From Synchiropus splendidus (lineage: Eukaryota > Chordata > Actinopteri > Syngnathiformes > Callionymidae), in the NCBI RefSeq assembly GCF_027744825.2, contig NC_071342.1, positions 10,311,501 through 10,375,500 of the forward strand: a stretch of 64,000 bases of DNA, read 5' to 3'. Of this stretch, positions 22,311 through 36,125 are shown in pieces (position 1 is the stretch's first letter; every line of letters starts with the position of its first letter). Made by a program: the position numbers and the translations under genes. Below the pieces are notes generated by a model, which saw nothing but the letters and a program-made list of their open reading frames with translations, was not told the origin of the DNA and searched no databases.

Positions 22311-25032
22311 CAGAAAATGTGGACTCAAAGCGAGCTTCAGAACTACACAGCAACTTTTAGAATTTAGCATAGAAATTCGTTCTAGAAAATAAATATTACT
22401 GCAAGTCAACAAGTCAAATAAACACTCCACACTTTTTGGTTAATTAGTATCATAAGATTTTTATGTGAAATGTTTTTCAGCACTGTTCAGTCAAAACCCA
22501 CCAGCAGAATAAGACAGAATAATTTTTAGCAGCGCACCTTAGCCATCATTAAATGTATCATAAATAATTTGTGCTGTTTGGTTAAACCTCTTTAATGAGC
22601 AGTATTATATAAGCAAATGAAATAAAAATAATGTGTCAAAAAACACCTGCATAATTTATAGTGATAAATGTGACATCATAACGCGGTCTATTTGAGGTCA
22701 AGCTCTCAGTGCGGTTCTGTTTTTAGCCGATTCACTATCCCCCCTGACACCCTACGCCGAAGTTACATAACCTGTCTGTTTACATTTTTCATCAGGTCAA
22801 ATAGTGCTGCGCAAGAAAGTGCTGCAATTACAGCAAAAAAACACTGCCGCATGAAACACGGGGAGCGGCTTGTAAACGCACAGAGCTGTGGATGAAGCAG
22901 CCAGCTCAGTGGCGTCTAAACAAGCCGCCAGTGGTCTTTTTAAGGACACGGCGGGTTGCTTATCTATGTGTGAATGTATAAATGCTCGCAAGTAAAAACA
23001 ATCTGCTGCAGACAGAAGTTACAGAAGTGCTGATCCCCGTTGCATAAGGGAGGAGTCATCAGCTTTAAAATAACACAGGAAATCCAAACGCAGTCTGACA
23101 CCAGGAGGATTGATTTTCAGAGATGGAAACAGACATTTATAGTCGGTAAACACATCACAGAATAATGAGAGGACAGCATTCGGAGCTATTTTATGCTTTT
23201 ACCAGTCCGTGAGTTGAATTCAAGGTCTCAATAATTACCCCAAAGATGGGGATTTTATAAAGTTTCAACCAATTTCACCACATAAATATAGCAGATCACA
23301 AAGGCTCCTGAAGGTCTTGGTATTGCAGCCATAGAGGATGCTTCCTGCTATGAAGACAATGATATTAGAAAGAGAAGAAGAGCGAGAAGTCACAAGAAAC
23401 ACTTTTAATATCTGCAACAGAACAGAGTCAAAATGACTAAAATGTTTCCCGGCGCTATCTTCTGACCTCTAATCTAGTTTCACACAAGCTGTTTTCTTTG
23501 TTTCATTTGTTCACTCACTCTTTACAGCCACGCACTTTCACTTGTTCTGGAGATCACAGCGTTACTCAACAGGTTTAATCAGCAATCTGTTTTACAGTGA
23601 TTGCCTTAAACGGCCATAAACTATGAACGGCGCTCTCAAAGTGATTAATCAAGATTGCTCAATCATTTTCTTGGAACTGCGACGACACACTTGCACCGAA
23701 AGTCATCTGTTAACATGCTGGGGATTCTCGAGCTTGTGTCGACACGTTTTCTCATCTGCCGACTGAAACGATGAGGTCTGATCAAATACTTTAAAGTGAC
23801 TTTATAAAATAAATAAAGTAGTAACGGGATGAGAAAAGCATCATTCATGACGTAATGGTTTGTCCCGCATATTGGAATAAATATCCAACCCAGTTCATTC
23901 ATCTAGAGGCTTCTTATCGGTCAGCACTCATTCCTTATCAACGTGGTTTTAATATCAAAGATAAAGTAGCAGGTCTCGAGGTAGCAATGTTTCTTAATAT
24001 CAGTCGAGGAGGCACTGTGTTCATCATGATAACGCTGCCTTGTTGACGTTTCTCTTACGTTTTAGCACAGCAATCTCTCATTTAACTTTCCAAAGCATGA
24101 GAAAGTCCCAGACAGTTCAACTACGTTTCAACTATGATAGCACTTTAGCTGCGTTAGCAAAATAAAAAAATGCATTTGGATATTGTTGTACTGCCTGTAA
24201 AATAAATAAAATAATAACAATAAATTATTTGAATAAGTTTATAAAAATACATTAATCAACAAGAAAGCAACTTATATTTAAATTATATGTATATGAGGTT
24301 GTTGAAGTTACTTTAAGTTAGTTTATTTGTTTTTTATATATTGCAAAATATCCAGAAAATGGCTTTCAATTATTCCACATGACCTACATGACCATAGTTT
24401 TAACTATATAATTCAATAAACTAATATAGCTGTCTGCGTCTCCTGTTTGAAAAAAAAGTATTAGATAAAAGCATCTGGTTATCACTGACACTAATCATTT
24501 CCCAGCAATATAAAGAACGAAGAGAAGCTCAGTTGAAGCTCATGTTTATCTAAATAGGTCACAGCCGTCAATACAACGGTGCTCTTTCATCCTAAATGAG
24601 AATTTATTTATGCTTTTTCGCTACAGGTTCTAGGGATTATCCAGGCGATAATGAAAATTACAGCAGAATCTAGTCACTTAAAAAGTGCCGACTCATGGCA
24701 GAACACTTGAAGGAGACTCTCCTCCAGCAAAGTGTTTTTGTTGTCCATTTTGTGCGCGTCGTCTCTCAGCTTGATGTGTCTCTTCACTCCCGGCAGCCTC
24801 TCAATCAATCAGTCCATTTGGTTGCGGCTCCCCGTGGCTGCACAGAGCAGTCAGAACCTTCCAGAACCGTCTCTAATGACTTTTTCATTGTCACTGACAT
24901 CAAGTGAACAGCAGTGAAACATGAGGTGTTGAGGCGACGGTTAATTGAATCTGTGTCGTAATGAGGTTTGCTTCTTCTACAGCCCTCAGCTGCACAGTCA
25001 GACTTTGGAAATGACAGTGTTTCAGCAAGTGT

Positions 25033-25047
25033 AGTGACATCTAGTGG
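25033..25047 (-). promoter_or_regulatory. isolated CCACTAGATG box
   Basis: The minus strand reads CCACTAGATGTCACT, one base away from the forward box of the 20900-22310 array. No paired reverse box was found nearby, so it may be a chance match or a relic. Confidence 0.25.
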
Positions 25048-26228
25048 TGGGTTGCAGACACCTCGTAGTGGTAAAGCAACACAGCGATGTGATGCAAGGT
25101 TTTAATTTGGGCCAGGGTCATCACTTATAACTACATATACATGGACTGAGCGTCTTCCCTTGTACCAGTTTCGGTGCCTGACTTCGGAACCATATTTCAC
25201 TTATTCACTTACTATCTAGGAATACCACTTCTCACAGAATAGTTAGTGTTAAAAGGCTGATAAAAGTGGCACATACAGTATGCGCCTACAAAACAAGTGC
25301 GGTAAGACACAATAAATTTCAAAGAACATTTCAAGAAAAGGCTCTCTGTTTCTCATTCTAATGTCTTAATCATGAGATTGAAGTCGAGCGCTGTTACAGA
25401 TAAAGACAGAGGCAGGTTTGTTTTTAAAGCTGTATGTGAAAGACCAGCGAGAGTCAAACGTATGAGGAAAACTTTCTTCCTAACTCATTCACTGTAAGGC
25501 AAATGAAAAAGATTACAACCCAAAATTGCATTTATGATACCTTAAAATCATCACTTCATTTCAGAATTAGATAAGTTAATGCTGTTGCGTACTATTGAAT
25601 CAGTTTGTTGATCTTTACTCAAAAGGTATTACTGTCTGAACTCAGCAGTCAGTGAGGCAGCTTGGTCACCATGACGACTGCCAACCGGTTCGTAAAGGTC
25701 CCGTCCATCCTTTACCTAGCTGTACTAAACAGACAAATCTTATTCCATGTTTCCATCCCTGTGGTGTCAAATGTGACATCAAGCATCAAATATCTTCCTG
25801 GGTATTGATATTGAGTTCGTGATTATAGCATCACGACAACCCTACTATTACAACAACGGTGTGTGTTATTTGGCTTGCTCGGGAACTTATTGCAACTGGG
25901 TTGACGCAGAGCTATTACTGAGACATTAAAGTTAGAAAATGGGCATAAAATTGGACCGTAATTAGCTAGCATTGCTCAGATACCCTCTTCACTGGCTGAT
26001 TAAATGTTGAGTCACCTTCCCAAAAAACCTTTAAAACTCGGTCCTGCGAGGGACATTAGCAAACCGATTCCAGGTTCAAAAACAAACAACCACATTACTT
26101 TTCTTTGGTCCAAACTGCACGGGAACACTCTGCTCACAGGTCACACACCGTCTGGCTGATTCTTTACTTTCTTGATTTGTGGTTTTTCACTTTCTTGCAG
26201 TACTAATGCATAAATATATTTTGCTTAA

Positions 26229-26700
26229 ATGAAAAAGGCCAAAGCTATTTATTCTCTTCTGTCAGCCACAGAGCTTAGGTTACACTTTCTCTGCTCATTT
26301 GTTTGTCTGCAGGAACAAGTAAACACAAACGCCATTAAGTTAAATGAAGGTCGGATGTATTGTGTACATTTTCCGGCTTTTCTATTCAAATTATTCTCGT
26401 CTGCTGTGACCTTGATGGAGCTTTGTGTTCTCAAATTACCAAAACCGCACTTGCGCATTTACATATGTAAATGGATGTTTATGAAGTGCTCCACATTCTT
26501 CTTCATTTTGTCGCCGACTCTATCTCCCGTTGCATTTCACATATTAGCGTTAGACGTTCTTGACAAGCTCATAATTCTTATTTTGTCACTTCTGACAGCA
26601 GATTTATTACTCTGTTCCTGCATTCAAGGAGCATTTCCAAGCGTTTGAGACTCAGTGACAGTGCACGAAAATTAATGAGAAAAATTACCTGAAGCATTCA
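26229..26700. promoter_or_regulatory. candidate conserved noncoding block with an accidental open frame
   Basis: A 139-codon plus-strand frame (26229-26648) runs through complex unique sequence. The translation is Leu/Phe/Cys-rich without a recognisable fold, and it lies antisense in an arid5b intron. It is more likely a low-stop noncoding block than a gene. Confidence 0.2.
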
Positions 26701-26868
26701 GTGACCTCCTAAATACACTGCAGGAAGAAAAAAAAAAAAAATGCACACGCATCCGCACCCAACTTAATATATTTTCACTCTTAGTGTTGCAAAATTGAAA
26801 TGGAATTAATGGATTAAAGTGTGAGGGGACGATAGTCTGTATATACATACACATATGCTGTATATATA

Positions 26869-26939
26869 CAGGGGTTGGACAAAATAATGTAAACCTTAAA
26901 GCGTTTTTAGCTTTAAGGTTTACATAATTTCAACCCCTG
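26869..26939. mobile_element. 71 bp mariner-type palindromic MITE
   Basis: It begins CAGGGGTTGGACAAAATAAT and ends TTTCAACCCCTG, with TA on both sides (the target duplication of Tc1/mariner elements). The arms pair over about 30 bp (CAGGGGTTG ... ATGTAAACCTTAAAGC) with a short gap, leaving a loop of about 7 bases. CAGGGGTTGGACAAAATAAT is the usual start of mariner-like elements in animal genomes. Confidence 0.8.
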
Positions 26940-26948
26940 TATATATAT

Positions 26949-26957
26949 CAGGGGTTG

Positions 26958-26965
<8 letters not shown>
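26949..26965. mobile_element. second, truncated mariner-type end
   Basis: CAGGGGTTGAAATTAT repeats the right arm of the neighbouring 71 bp element and passes directly into the AT array. The rest of the copy is missing. Confidence 0.6.

Positions 26966-27021
<56 letters not shown>
26962..27021. repeat. (AT)n microsatellite, ~60 bp
   Basis: A pure AT dinucleotide array starts within the truncated mariner-type arm. Confidence 0.95.
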
Positions 27022-27024
<3 letters not shown>

Positions 27025-27338
27025 GCTCTTATCTGGCCAAGTAAAAATTGATGAAACTTTTAATAGAATTAAGAAAAGATAAAATGAGTGCGATAATATT
27101 TGACCCGACTCTAAGAAAATTACACACAGCGCTCACAGATTGCATCAGTCAGTGAGTGGGTTGACAGAGAACATTTCTTAAATTAATCACCCAAACATCT
27201 GTAGATCCACTGATAAAACAAGGCAAATTAATATTTCATAACTATCCTGTGGGAGTCGTTGGGAGAACATACAGCGCAAGGTGAAAGAGATTCATTTATG
27301 AGAGTGCGTCTGAGGCGTTTGTGCCAATGTTTTCTTTC

Positions 27339-27365
27339 TTTTTTTTTTTTTTTTTTTTTTTTTTT
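27339..27365. repeat. poly-T tract
   Basis: About 27 consecutive T after TTTCTTTC. On the minus strand this is poly-A and could mark an old retroposed tail, but no body is recognisable. Confidence 0.8.
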
Positions 27366-28399
27366 GCTAAGGCGAAAAAAAAGGACATATAAGTAGGCTA
27401 TAAAATAAAAGATTGCCTGCACCAGCACGGCGTTAAAAGATTCCAGATTGACAGACACATCCAGGAAATGTTTTCTGTATTGTCATCTAACATCTGTAAA
27501 CAGTCCCCGTCTACGAGAACTCACATTCCCTGAACTGGTTTCTCTCTTGTGATGTGTCAAAACTCTTCTTTGGCTGGCTTCTAAACTGTGTGATTATAAC
27601 TGTCTATAATGAGCAGAGTGGAATTCTGCTGATGGTGATCACGGCCTGAATAAACTGGTTTTGTTTGTCCACATGGGAACAAGCTGAGAACAATGAGGTT
27701 GCTATGGTGAGTAAACAGCACATTCCTTCCTTAAATATCCAGCAGACGAGGAGTAATTTGATTCATTTGGACTTATATGCTGAAAATAAGTCGGCTTTAT
27801 TTTAACTCTATTAAAAGAAATTGAAAGGTCATATGCTCTGGTATTATTCAACTTGTTTTTATTAGCATTTGAGCTGATTATTTACTTAGGAAAGGGAGAA
27901 ACTATGAGGAACAGAAAGCACATACAGTCAGTGCTGTGGTTCCAGTCCTCATGTGACTTCATTGTTGACTCAAAACTGAAGACGTTGATGCTACTTCCTT
28001 GTTACTTATCAGTAGCTGCTTTACTTAAATTCACAATTCATTTGGTTATAACATGAAAGAGCCTGGCCGACAAGTACTTTTAAACCGACACCACCAAGAC
28101 GATGCTGAATAACTGACCAGCTTAGTCATTAAAGCAGCATCACAACACCATTAAACAAAGTTTTACTGGCATGACATCTCCATTTTCGTAATAAATACCC
28201 ACTCATTTCCTGGTTTATCCCTTGCTACAGTGGGCGGGATGCCATTCCAGCTATACAGGGTAATAGACAATACTAATGAAATGACACGTACAATCTAAAA
28301 GAGCCTGATAAGCAGGAATGGCGCCAACGGTGAGTATATAGATACACTCAAATATCGTGATACTTGATGCAATACTGCAATACTTTAAGTGCACTTGAA

Positions 28400-28402
<3 letters not shown>

Positions 28403-28476
<74 letters not shown>

Positions 28477-28542
28477 ATATAAAGTATATATATATTTATA
28501 TATTTATATATATATTCACATACATACATACATACACACACG

Positions 28543-28618
<76 letters not shown>

Positions 28619-28620
28619 TC
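28403..28620. repeat. compound AT / CATA / CA microsatellite
   Basis: About 70 bp of pure (TA)n is followed by AAAGTATAT units, TATATATTTATATA, then CATA repeats, a short (CA)n, (TA)n and CATA again. The Tyr-Ile repeat open frames here are artefacts. Confidence 0.95.
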
Positions 28621-31167
28621 CTAAATATACTACTTATTCTTATGTGTATTTACAATGTATAGACTAGATTCTACGCTGGAATTGTCACTGAAAGTTCACT
28701 CTAGACAGCACCATAATTACCAAGTGTTTACCGTAAGTAAACAAGGAATTATTTCGAATTTGATTTACTTAAATTTATTAATAGTTCATATGCTAATCTA
28801 AAGTGTTGCCAAACATGTTTCTGTTTTTGAGTTGTATTAAGGCATCTGTAGTTCGGCTTTCCCTTCAGCACCTTGTAATGAACAACTAGAGTTTGTGATT
28901 TGAAGGTGTAACTGGACTGAGTTTGTATTGGTGCGTTACACATGTTACTGTAGTTTTCTGAATAATGTGATTCATTTTTTTTCCCTTAAATTAAACGCTC
29001 TTTTCAGTGTACTTACAGAACTGTAATATATTGTGGTGTAATGTATCGCATCGCCAAATTCCAGCCAATGTACAGCCATAGACTGAACGGTACACTTTCA
29101 AGACTTCGTTCTACAAGTCATTTTAAATAACTATTGCACGGGCATAGAATAAACCATTGTTGACACGACAATGAACCACATATAACATCAACAAGCAGCA
29201 TATATTCAGGACAATTTTATTCTTAAGACTCATCTTTTTGGGCATAGATAGGCATAAAGATGTTCCACGTGTAGTGAAAACTGATTTTCAAATGTCAATT
29301 TCAAGTGCTATTTAATCATGAAAACTGCATAGTAATGCCATCAGAAGGTGGCAGACCGGACACACACCGTCGTTGCCGAGCTACACAGTTTATTAAATGA
29401 CTATATGACATATTCAAATGCATACAAAGTACAAAAAAACAATGTAAATAAAATGAAGAAGGAAGCGTGGGCGGCAGTGCCGCAGAGTACACAAACAAGA
29501 CGATGATCTGACACTATCTTTAAGATAACCCAGTAAAGTAGAAATAAATCATCACAAGGTCAACACACAGGGGTTCCAAACAACACCGCCTCCTCAAACG
29601 ACTGGATCAACAATGTATCAAACAAAGCAAAATTATTGTGATCGTTTTTCAGGCCATGTGATCAGGTGGACGTTCCTCTACCACGGACTCAGCAGTTGGT
29701 TGAATTATATTATCTATGAGCGGCTTCTTAGAGTAAACTTTGATACGCAATATCATAACTAGGTCAACCGAAAACATGAGCTGAAACAAGAGCCCATGGA
29801 GTGACATGCTAACATGCAACACAGTAGCATTTCACTGCAGTCATAAGCAGACAAATCACTAGCTGTGGGTTTATTTTGTATGCTGAGGGAAAGTGTCCAC
29901 GCAAAAAACTGCTGACAATGTGTGCTGTGGATTATCTGCTGTAACAAGGACACCCATTCTAAGCAGAAATGTTGCTGGGGGTTGTTTTCAATGTTGTGTG
30001 TGCTGCAAATTAAACTGACCTCTGTTGTATTAGAGCACGGACCTCAGAGGCTGAAGCCTAAATAAATAATCCGCATGGCGGGATATCATGAAAATGTAAC
30101 TGAAACTCATCTACTGCCATTAAATCCAACCTTTCTGGACGTATTTAGAATTGTACAGAAACAGCAAAGACAGAGGTCATGTGATACAGCGATATAGCCT
30201 GAGGAGACTCGCAGATCTCCTCTCTTTGCCGGGCGACTCTGACATCCCGTTCCACTCTATTTCCCCAACCGATCATTCCCTATACAAATACTACATTGTA
30301 TCAGCGACGGTCTGTTTTTATTTCCCTCAAAGACTATTTCCCTGCGCTGGCTGACTGACAGCAGTGTGTGCACGCATCATTATCTCCTTCACGACGTCTA
30401 GTCTGCAGCTGTAGCCTGTGGCAGACCTCAATCAAACAGTAGAAGAAATGAATCCAGTTTGCAACACTTTGGCTGGCAACAGGAACATACTGGATGACGG
30501 TGATGCTGCAGCTCCAGGCTTCCTGCCACTACAGGCATGTAAAATCAAGTATTTGGAGCTAATAAGTTCATTTGAATTTGGCTCGCGGATGCTTAAGTGA
30601 CAGAGCGTTGCTGATAATATCCAGTTCCAGGAAGCGGAGGTAATTAAAGCTGCTAAACTGCTGGGATAAATGGAATACAAACAAAAAGCAGGAGAAAAAA
30701 AATAAAACCCCTGCAGCAATACACATTATGTGAACATCTAGATGCGGAAGAATGTGCTCAGGCCAAACACACTTTTTCCACTTACATTTGCAACAAAATA
30801 AAGTCCAAAAATAATGACTACTGTGGGGGGACATTTAGAAATACTTCACTTTCTACTTCCACATCCTAAATAGATGTTTATATGCATGTGATGGAGTGGC
30901 ATTTTATTGATGACATCATCGAGAACAGAGTTGATCCTTCTTCACAGCTTCACTAACTGGAGCTGAATCAGACATGAAATTGTGGGAACAGTTTATGCAT
31001 CGCTCCTACACACAAGCTTGCTCATCAGCTCTGACTCATGGAACATAATGAATGGTACAAGAACTTGAATTACTCGCACGGGCATATTCCTTGGATATAG
31101 TATGAACGGCTTTCATGCGTGAGGAACTCAGATTAAATCTGGTGTTTGTCTGCATAGAACATCCTAC

Positions 31168-31430
31168 GCAAAGTGCGGCCCGGGGGCCATGTGCAGCCCT
31201 TTGCCTTTATTTTGTGGCCCTCATGATGTCAGACTCGAAAACTGAAGTACAACTTTTTCATTACTAGATCAACTGTAAATGTAAAACGTCCTTTGTGTTA
31301 AGACAAACAATTTCCATCAATTTTCATCGTATTTCTTGTTCCTCAAAATACATTGTAAGAAAGTTGAAAATATATTTTAGGTGTTTGGCCCACAGTTCTG
31401 TTTTGACTTTCATTTTATAAGTTTAATTCA
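31168..31430 (-). mobile_element. hAT-like element remnant, reversed
   Basis: Begins AAAGTGCGGCCCGGGGGCCA and contains TTCTTGTTCCTCAAAATACA, the reverse complement of the internal word of the 56563 copy. It ends near TGTTTGGCCCACAG. Confidence 0.55.
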
Positions 31431-31529
31431 CACATTTTCATATCATTACTGATATTACTTCTCATTTTTAACCTAATATTATTGCCCTACATTTGTCATA
31501 GCAATTTAATTCCTCATGATGTTAATCGG

Positions 31530-31544
31530 ACAGTAGGTGGCAGT
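31530..31544 (+). promoter_or_regulatory. CTCF-like motif near old repeats
   Basis: ACAGTAGGTGGCAGT matches the CTCF core except at the first base and is followed by AGCG. It lies between a reversed hAT-like remnant and a LINE-like tail, so it may be part of a repeat. Confidence 0.3.
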
Positions 31545-31794
31545 AGCGTCAAGGAGCTTCTGGAACATATACAGTAGGCACAAAGACGAGCTTCTCAGTG
31601 ATGTGTTTTTGGTGGTTTTTCTTATTATTATAAACTTTGTAGCCTGTTCCGCTAGCGCTAGCAGGACACTCAGGACTGCCTCCGTCCTGACGACATGATC
31701 TTGTCATGGTTAAGACACCAGTTTGGATCAATGAATTGTGAGCCAGAACCCAAAGTAACCCAAAATAACTTTACTGCAAATGCTTAGAGTCAGA

Positions 31795-31862
31795 AAAGAA
31801 TTCCTGTATACCACTCGTTGTTATACTGGCCATTAAAGCTGTGTCGGATTCTGATTCTGAAA
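31795..31862 (+). mobile_element. LINE-like 3' tail fragment
   Basis: CCATTAAAGCTGTGTCGG followed by ATTCTGATTCTGA is the end pattern of LINE-derived tails. The body is not recognisable. Confidence 0.4.
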
Positions 31863-32049
31863 GGGCAGTTAGCCACTGTGACGTCTGCAATAAGCATTAA
31901 AAAAAAACAACACAAAAATCAAATCAACATGTAAGTTAGCCCTATTATAACAAACTCATAGAAAAACACGTTTGTTGTTAATAACAAAATAATGTTTGGA
32001 CAATCAAATGGAGACCCCGTCCATTACTAAAATACTAATATACCACACT

Positions 32050-32072
32050 ACTAGTACTACTACTACTACTAC

Positions 32073-32106
<34 letters not shown>
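32050..32106. repeat. (TAC)n/(TAA)n trinucleotide repeat
   Basis: A run of TAC units turns into a run of AAT units. Confidence 0.95.
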
Positions 32107-32108
<2 letters not shown>

Positions 32109-32479
32109 AATAAAAAATGCACAGTGGCATAATTCCTTTTTTTCTTCTGCCTGATAAAAATAATAACTTAACCGCTCAGGTTTTTATGATAGTTTCATTA
32201 AGCATGCTTTTCTCGACAACACGGCTTAAAGAGATTTAGGCAAAGGCGTTAAATTCTGATTAGTCGGAGGTTTCATCATAAGGTCAAGGTAATAAAACTC
32301 CACCGTAAAGTCGGTATGCAAATGTCTATGTAGATAATACAGAGTCTATAAATTATGTTTATGGATTGATAGGGTGCACTGTGGCCTCTATAAATACACT
32401 GAGATTGCTTCCAGTGTGAAGAGAATCCAGACAGCCTTTATGCCCACTAAAACACAGTGAAATGTAATGCGGCGTAGAT

Positions 32480-32760
32480 GGAAAAACACTATCGCTTGCC
32501 GTTTTAAACGGCAGCCCACACCCCGGCGATTATCTGATGTTTATATTATAATACGAGCCAGTCCTGTCAAAGAGAAAACGCAGCTTTTTTTATGCTAATC
32601 CAGGCAATTTGTCAAATTTAAATCCAGCAGCAGTTAAAGTGAAAACCTCTTTGACTCTCTCTCACTGCAGCGTCTCTTTTTCTCTTTGGTTTCTCTAATA
32701 ATAGCAGTGTGCCGAGCAGCAAATTTAATTACAAAGAGCTAATGCATTATCTGCACATGT
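32480..32760. promoter_or_regulatory. candidate conserved noncoding block
   Basis: Unique sequence with ATTATCTGATG (GATA), TATGCTAATCC (octamer/homeobox-like), CAATTTGTCAAATTTAAATCC and AATTTAATTACAAAG. This density of developmental-type motifs suggests an enhancer, but that is inference from motif content alone. Confidence 0.3.
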
Positions 32761-32957
32761 GTGCCTGTGTGTGTAGCATCAAAGAAAAATGAACCAAAAA
32801 AAAAAAACAAAAATGAAACATCTATTATCAGACATGGGAACATTTCACTCCGTGTACCGCCGTGGCCATATGTTGCTACACAACAAGCCAGGTAGTAATT
32901 ATCAATCATCATCAGAAGGAACTGTCAAAACAGCACGGCAGGCACGCACGGACAGGG

Positions 32958-32971
32958 GTTGCCATGGAGAC
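32958..32971 (+). promoter_or_regulatory. candidate RFX X-box
   Basis: GTTGCCATGGAGAC is the X-box palindrome with one altered half-site base. It sits near the candidate conserved block at 32480-32760. Confidence 0.35.
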
Positions 32972-33680
32972 TGGCCCTCATCTCTTGCAAGTGTGTTTAC
33001 CTAGACATTAAAAATACTCAATGGCATGTTTATACATTTGCCTTCTCTCTATAGCTGTAATGGAGGGTCTGTGGCGCTGTGTGTTTTCCCAGGACAGACA
33101 GACTGGGATTTGACTTCAGATTACGATTTTACAAGTTTCCTCAGCTGCAGCATCAGGGATGTTACTGCTTGCGATCAGCAGATGGATATGTAAATCCAAC
33201 ATTCACACCACAGTGATATTAAAGAAAATGTGTGCGTTCCCATACATTATGCATTAGAGGCTCAATAATGAGCTCATTGCTGCGTGCTGTAACACAAACT
33301 CTCAATTCAGGCTGCCACAGCAAATACTCCTCAGCAGCAGCGCCTTGCCCAAAACCGTGGTGACTTTGTCAGTTTTCATTTTACATATTCACGTTTCTTT
33401 CTTTGCATAAACTGCTTCACTTTCTTTTTCACACACGCCTGATCCATGCAGTCGGACTATGCAAAGCGCTATATTAAAACAGGAGGAGAGCCATAAGTGA
33501 GATAGAGTTAGCGTGCTCCTGGTGAAACAATATGCTCAGCGTCAGCGCATAAGGATGGAATAGTCATCAAATGAAAACAAAGGATTGAGATTTGATCTCT
33601 TTCTTTGCACACTGTTCAATGACTTGTAGTTCAAACTGACTGTTGTCACAAACACAGAAACTAATTTTTGTACCTATAAG

Positions 33681-33682
33681 TA

Positions 33683-33770
<88 letters not shown>
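33681..33770. repeat. (TA)n microsatellite, ~90 bp
   Basis: Pure TA array except for one GT near the left end. Confidence 0.95.
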
Positions 33771-33773
<3 letters not shown>

Positions 33774-34539
33774 GTTTAATTTTACGACAGAAAAAGCACT
33801 GTATAGTAGTTTTAACATAGTAAACTCACTGATAGTGAGTCATCCATTCAATTTCAATTCATGATGCTTTTATGACTCACATTTTAACACTAGAATATCT
33901 TACTTTCCATGGTATGGTGGGGTGGCACACTGGCGTTGTGTGTGTCTGGCATTCACTTGCACACTGAGTACACACTGAGTATGTGTCACGGGTATGTGTT
34001 AAATCCCAAGAGTGTGTGTCTGGTTCTGTGAGTAGAGTTGCACAAGTTCAACAAAAAAACTAGTTAAGGAACCAACAATATTTCAAAGCTAAAAATGCCA
34101 ATGATATACCTTAAAAATATATGTAGAAGTTGCTATCTATTACAAAGTTAAATAAAAGTTGTTTCCCTGCCATGTTATAGTCATGAAATCATGAAAATCA
34201 CTGAGACTTTGCTCACTGTCATTGTGCAATCCAGATCACAGTTAGTATTACATGCTTATTACTTACTTATTGAAATACAAAATCATACAATGTAGTAAAC
34301 AGAATAGAAATGATATGTAGTTTTCACAGTTACATAAAAACATCTCATATGAAATCATGGTCCGTATTATACTGAACAAAACAACCAAAACATCTTTTAG
34401 ATCTGCAGGTCACCTGGCATGAAAATAAAACTCATAGGAAGACGCATATACATTATTACCCATATTTCTTTGAAGCAAATTAATCAGTTTTGATCGGAAT
34501 ATTGTGTCAAAATTAAGATTACATTTTGTTTTTTGGACG

Positions 34540-34585
34540 ATCTGAAAGAGGGCCACAAATGGCCCTTGGACCTGACTTTGGACAC
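34540..34585. mobile_element. short hAT-like fragment
   Basis: GAGGGCCACAAATGGCCCTT, then GGACCTGACTTTGGACACC, resembles the GC-rich end of hAT-type repeats. Confidence 0.35.
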
Positions 34586-36059
34586 CAAACCAACCCTTAC
34601 ACTACTATTTATAAAAGGAATGGCATTACAAATAAACACAGTTATCATGATTGATGGATGCAGTATGATAAATAAAGGAAAAAGGGATACAATTATTCAC
34701 TGCTTATCACACCACAGGACACTTTCCCTTGTGCTACGATGCAGGTGAAACCTGTTAGTAATTTTGGCAGTTTCCCAAACATCCCTGAAACCACTGCTGC
34801 TTTGAACAATCCATTTGATATGCGACCTTAATCCATTACCTAACCAGGAATCAGGGATTATTTTTCGCTTAAAGTGAGCAGAGAAAATGAAATAGATACA
34901 TCAGTAAACGTGAAAGAACATTTAACAGAACCTGCAGTAAGTCGAATGTTCCCCCTTCATTAATGCAACGGTTTGGAAAAAAATAAAATATAAAAGGGGG
35001 TCGTCTTCTTAATTCATTATTTGTGCGCCGTTGTGCATGCCTCCCCTCGGGAGAGGCAACATTACTCTTTCATCGGATCAAATGAAGCGGAGCCGTGCCG
35101 TTCCAGGAAGAGCCAATTAAACTGTTCAAAGAAGTTTATTACAGCGACGGATTATAAAAATCATTCTCATCTGATTCATCGGGGTGTGTGTTTCAATGCT
35201 GTGTGTGTGTTGTGCCTGCACATCTGTTGACTCAGAAGAACATAATAAATTGAACTACACGGTTACATGTCTTACAAACTTCATTTTATAGTCGATAGAG
35301 AAAATAGCCGAGGGAGGATAATTCCCTCATGCTTTCCTGCCAAGCTTTTTTTCCCCTTCATGTCTTGTGATCGCCTCATGACGGGTGTCGCCTGCTCACT
35401 ACTTATTAACACACATCACGTTTGAAACATGACTGGGTTTAATCTTAACCCAGATCCACTGACTGACACACACACTAAGGAATGCACTGACCTCCGACCC
35501 ATGACAACTTAATAATATCGCCCAGAATTTGGCCAGGGACACGCTCACAGACACACACACTAGCTGAGAGTAATAACTGGAAAAATGCTTTGTCGTTGGC
35601 CGCCGTCCAGCGCAGTACAATATCTTCCAGCGTGCGACTCATCTGCAATTACTGGCAGCTTGGTAGTGCTGTCAAAAATAAATAAAACAAATACCCAGTG
35701 ACACCATAGACACAATACATGTCTGACAAGTGAACATGTCAGTTGAGAATTTGAGACGCTCTAGGGCCTGCAAGCCACTTCTAATCACAAACAAAAAAGA
35801 GAAGTATCAATAAATATTAAACATCTTTTTTCATTATTGAAAAAGGCTGTGCTCGGTTTTTGCCAAAATGTGTTCCTGCGCTGCGCTAGATTTACGATTG
35901 TTTTAAAATCAGTTTTTCATTTGAATTAAACAGATGTTTGGACCTGAAGAGCATCTGCCTGCAGACGCCAACAACCCCAGTCGCTATTAAAATGGAATCA
36001 TACGACTTGACTCTACTTTTCTGGAATGAGGGATTGCTAAACACGAACCTCAACTGAGT

Positions 36060-36125
36060 GAGCTGACAACAACTATTTTGATAGGCAACTAGTCACTGAC
36101 TATCACAGCTATTTGTCAACAGGTC
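36060..36125 (+). mobile_element. fragment related to the repeat at 57135
   Basis: CAACAACTATTTTGATAGGC then AACTAGTCACTGACTATCAC shares the ACTATTTTGA and GTCACTGAC words. Confidence 0.4.

Noticed and set aside
28251..28667. Tyr-Ile-Tyr-Ile open frames
   Set aside because: They are translations of AT microsatellites; the same holds at 33567-33864 and 43326-43739.
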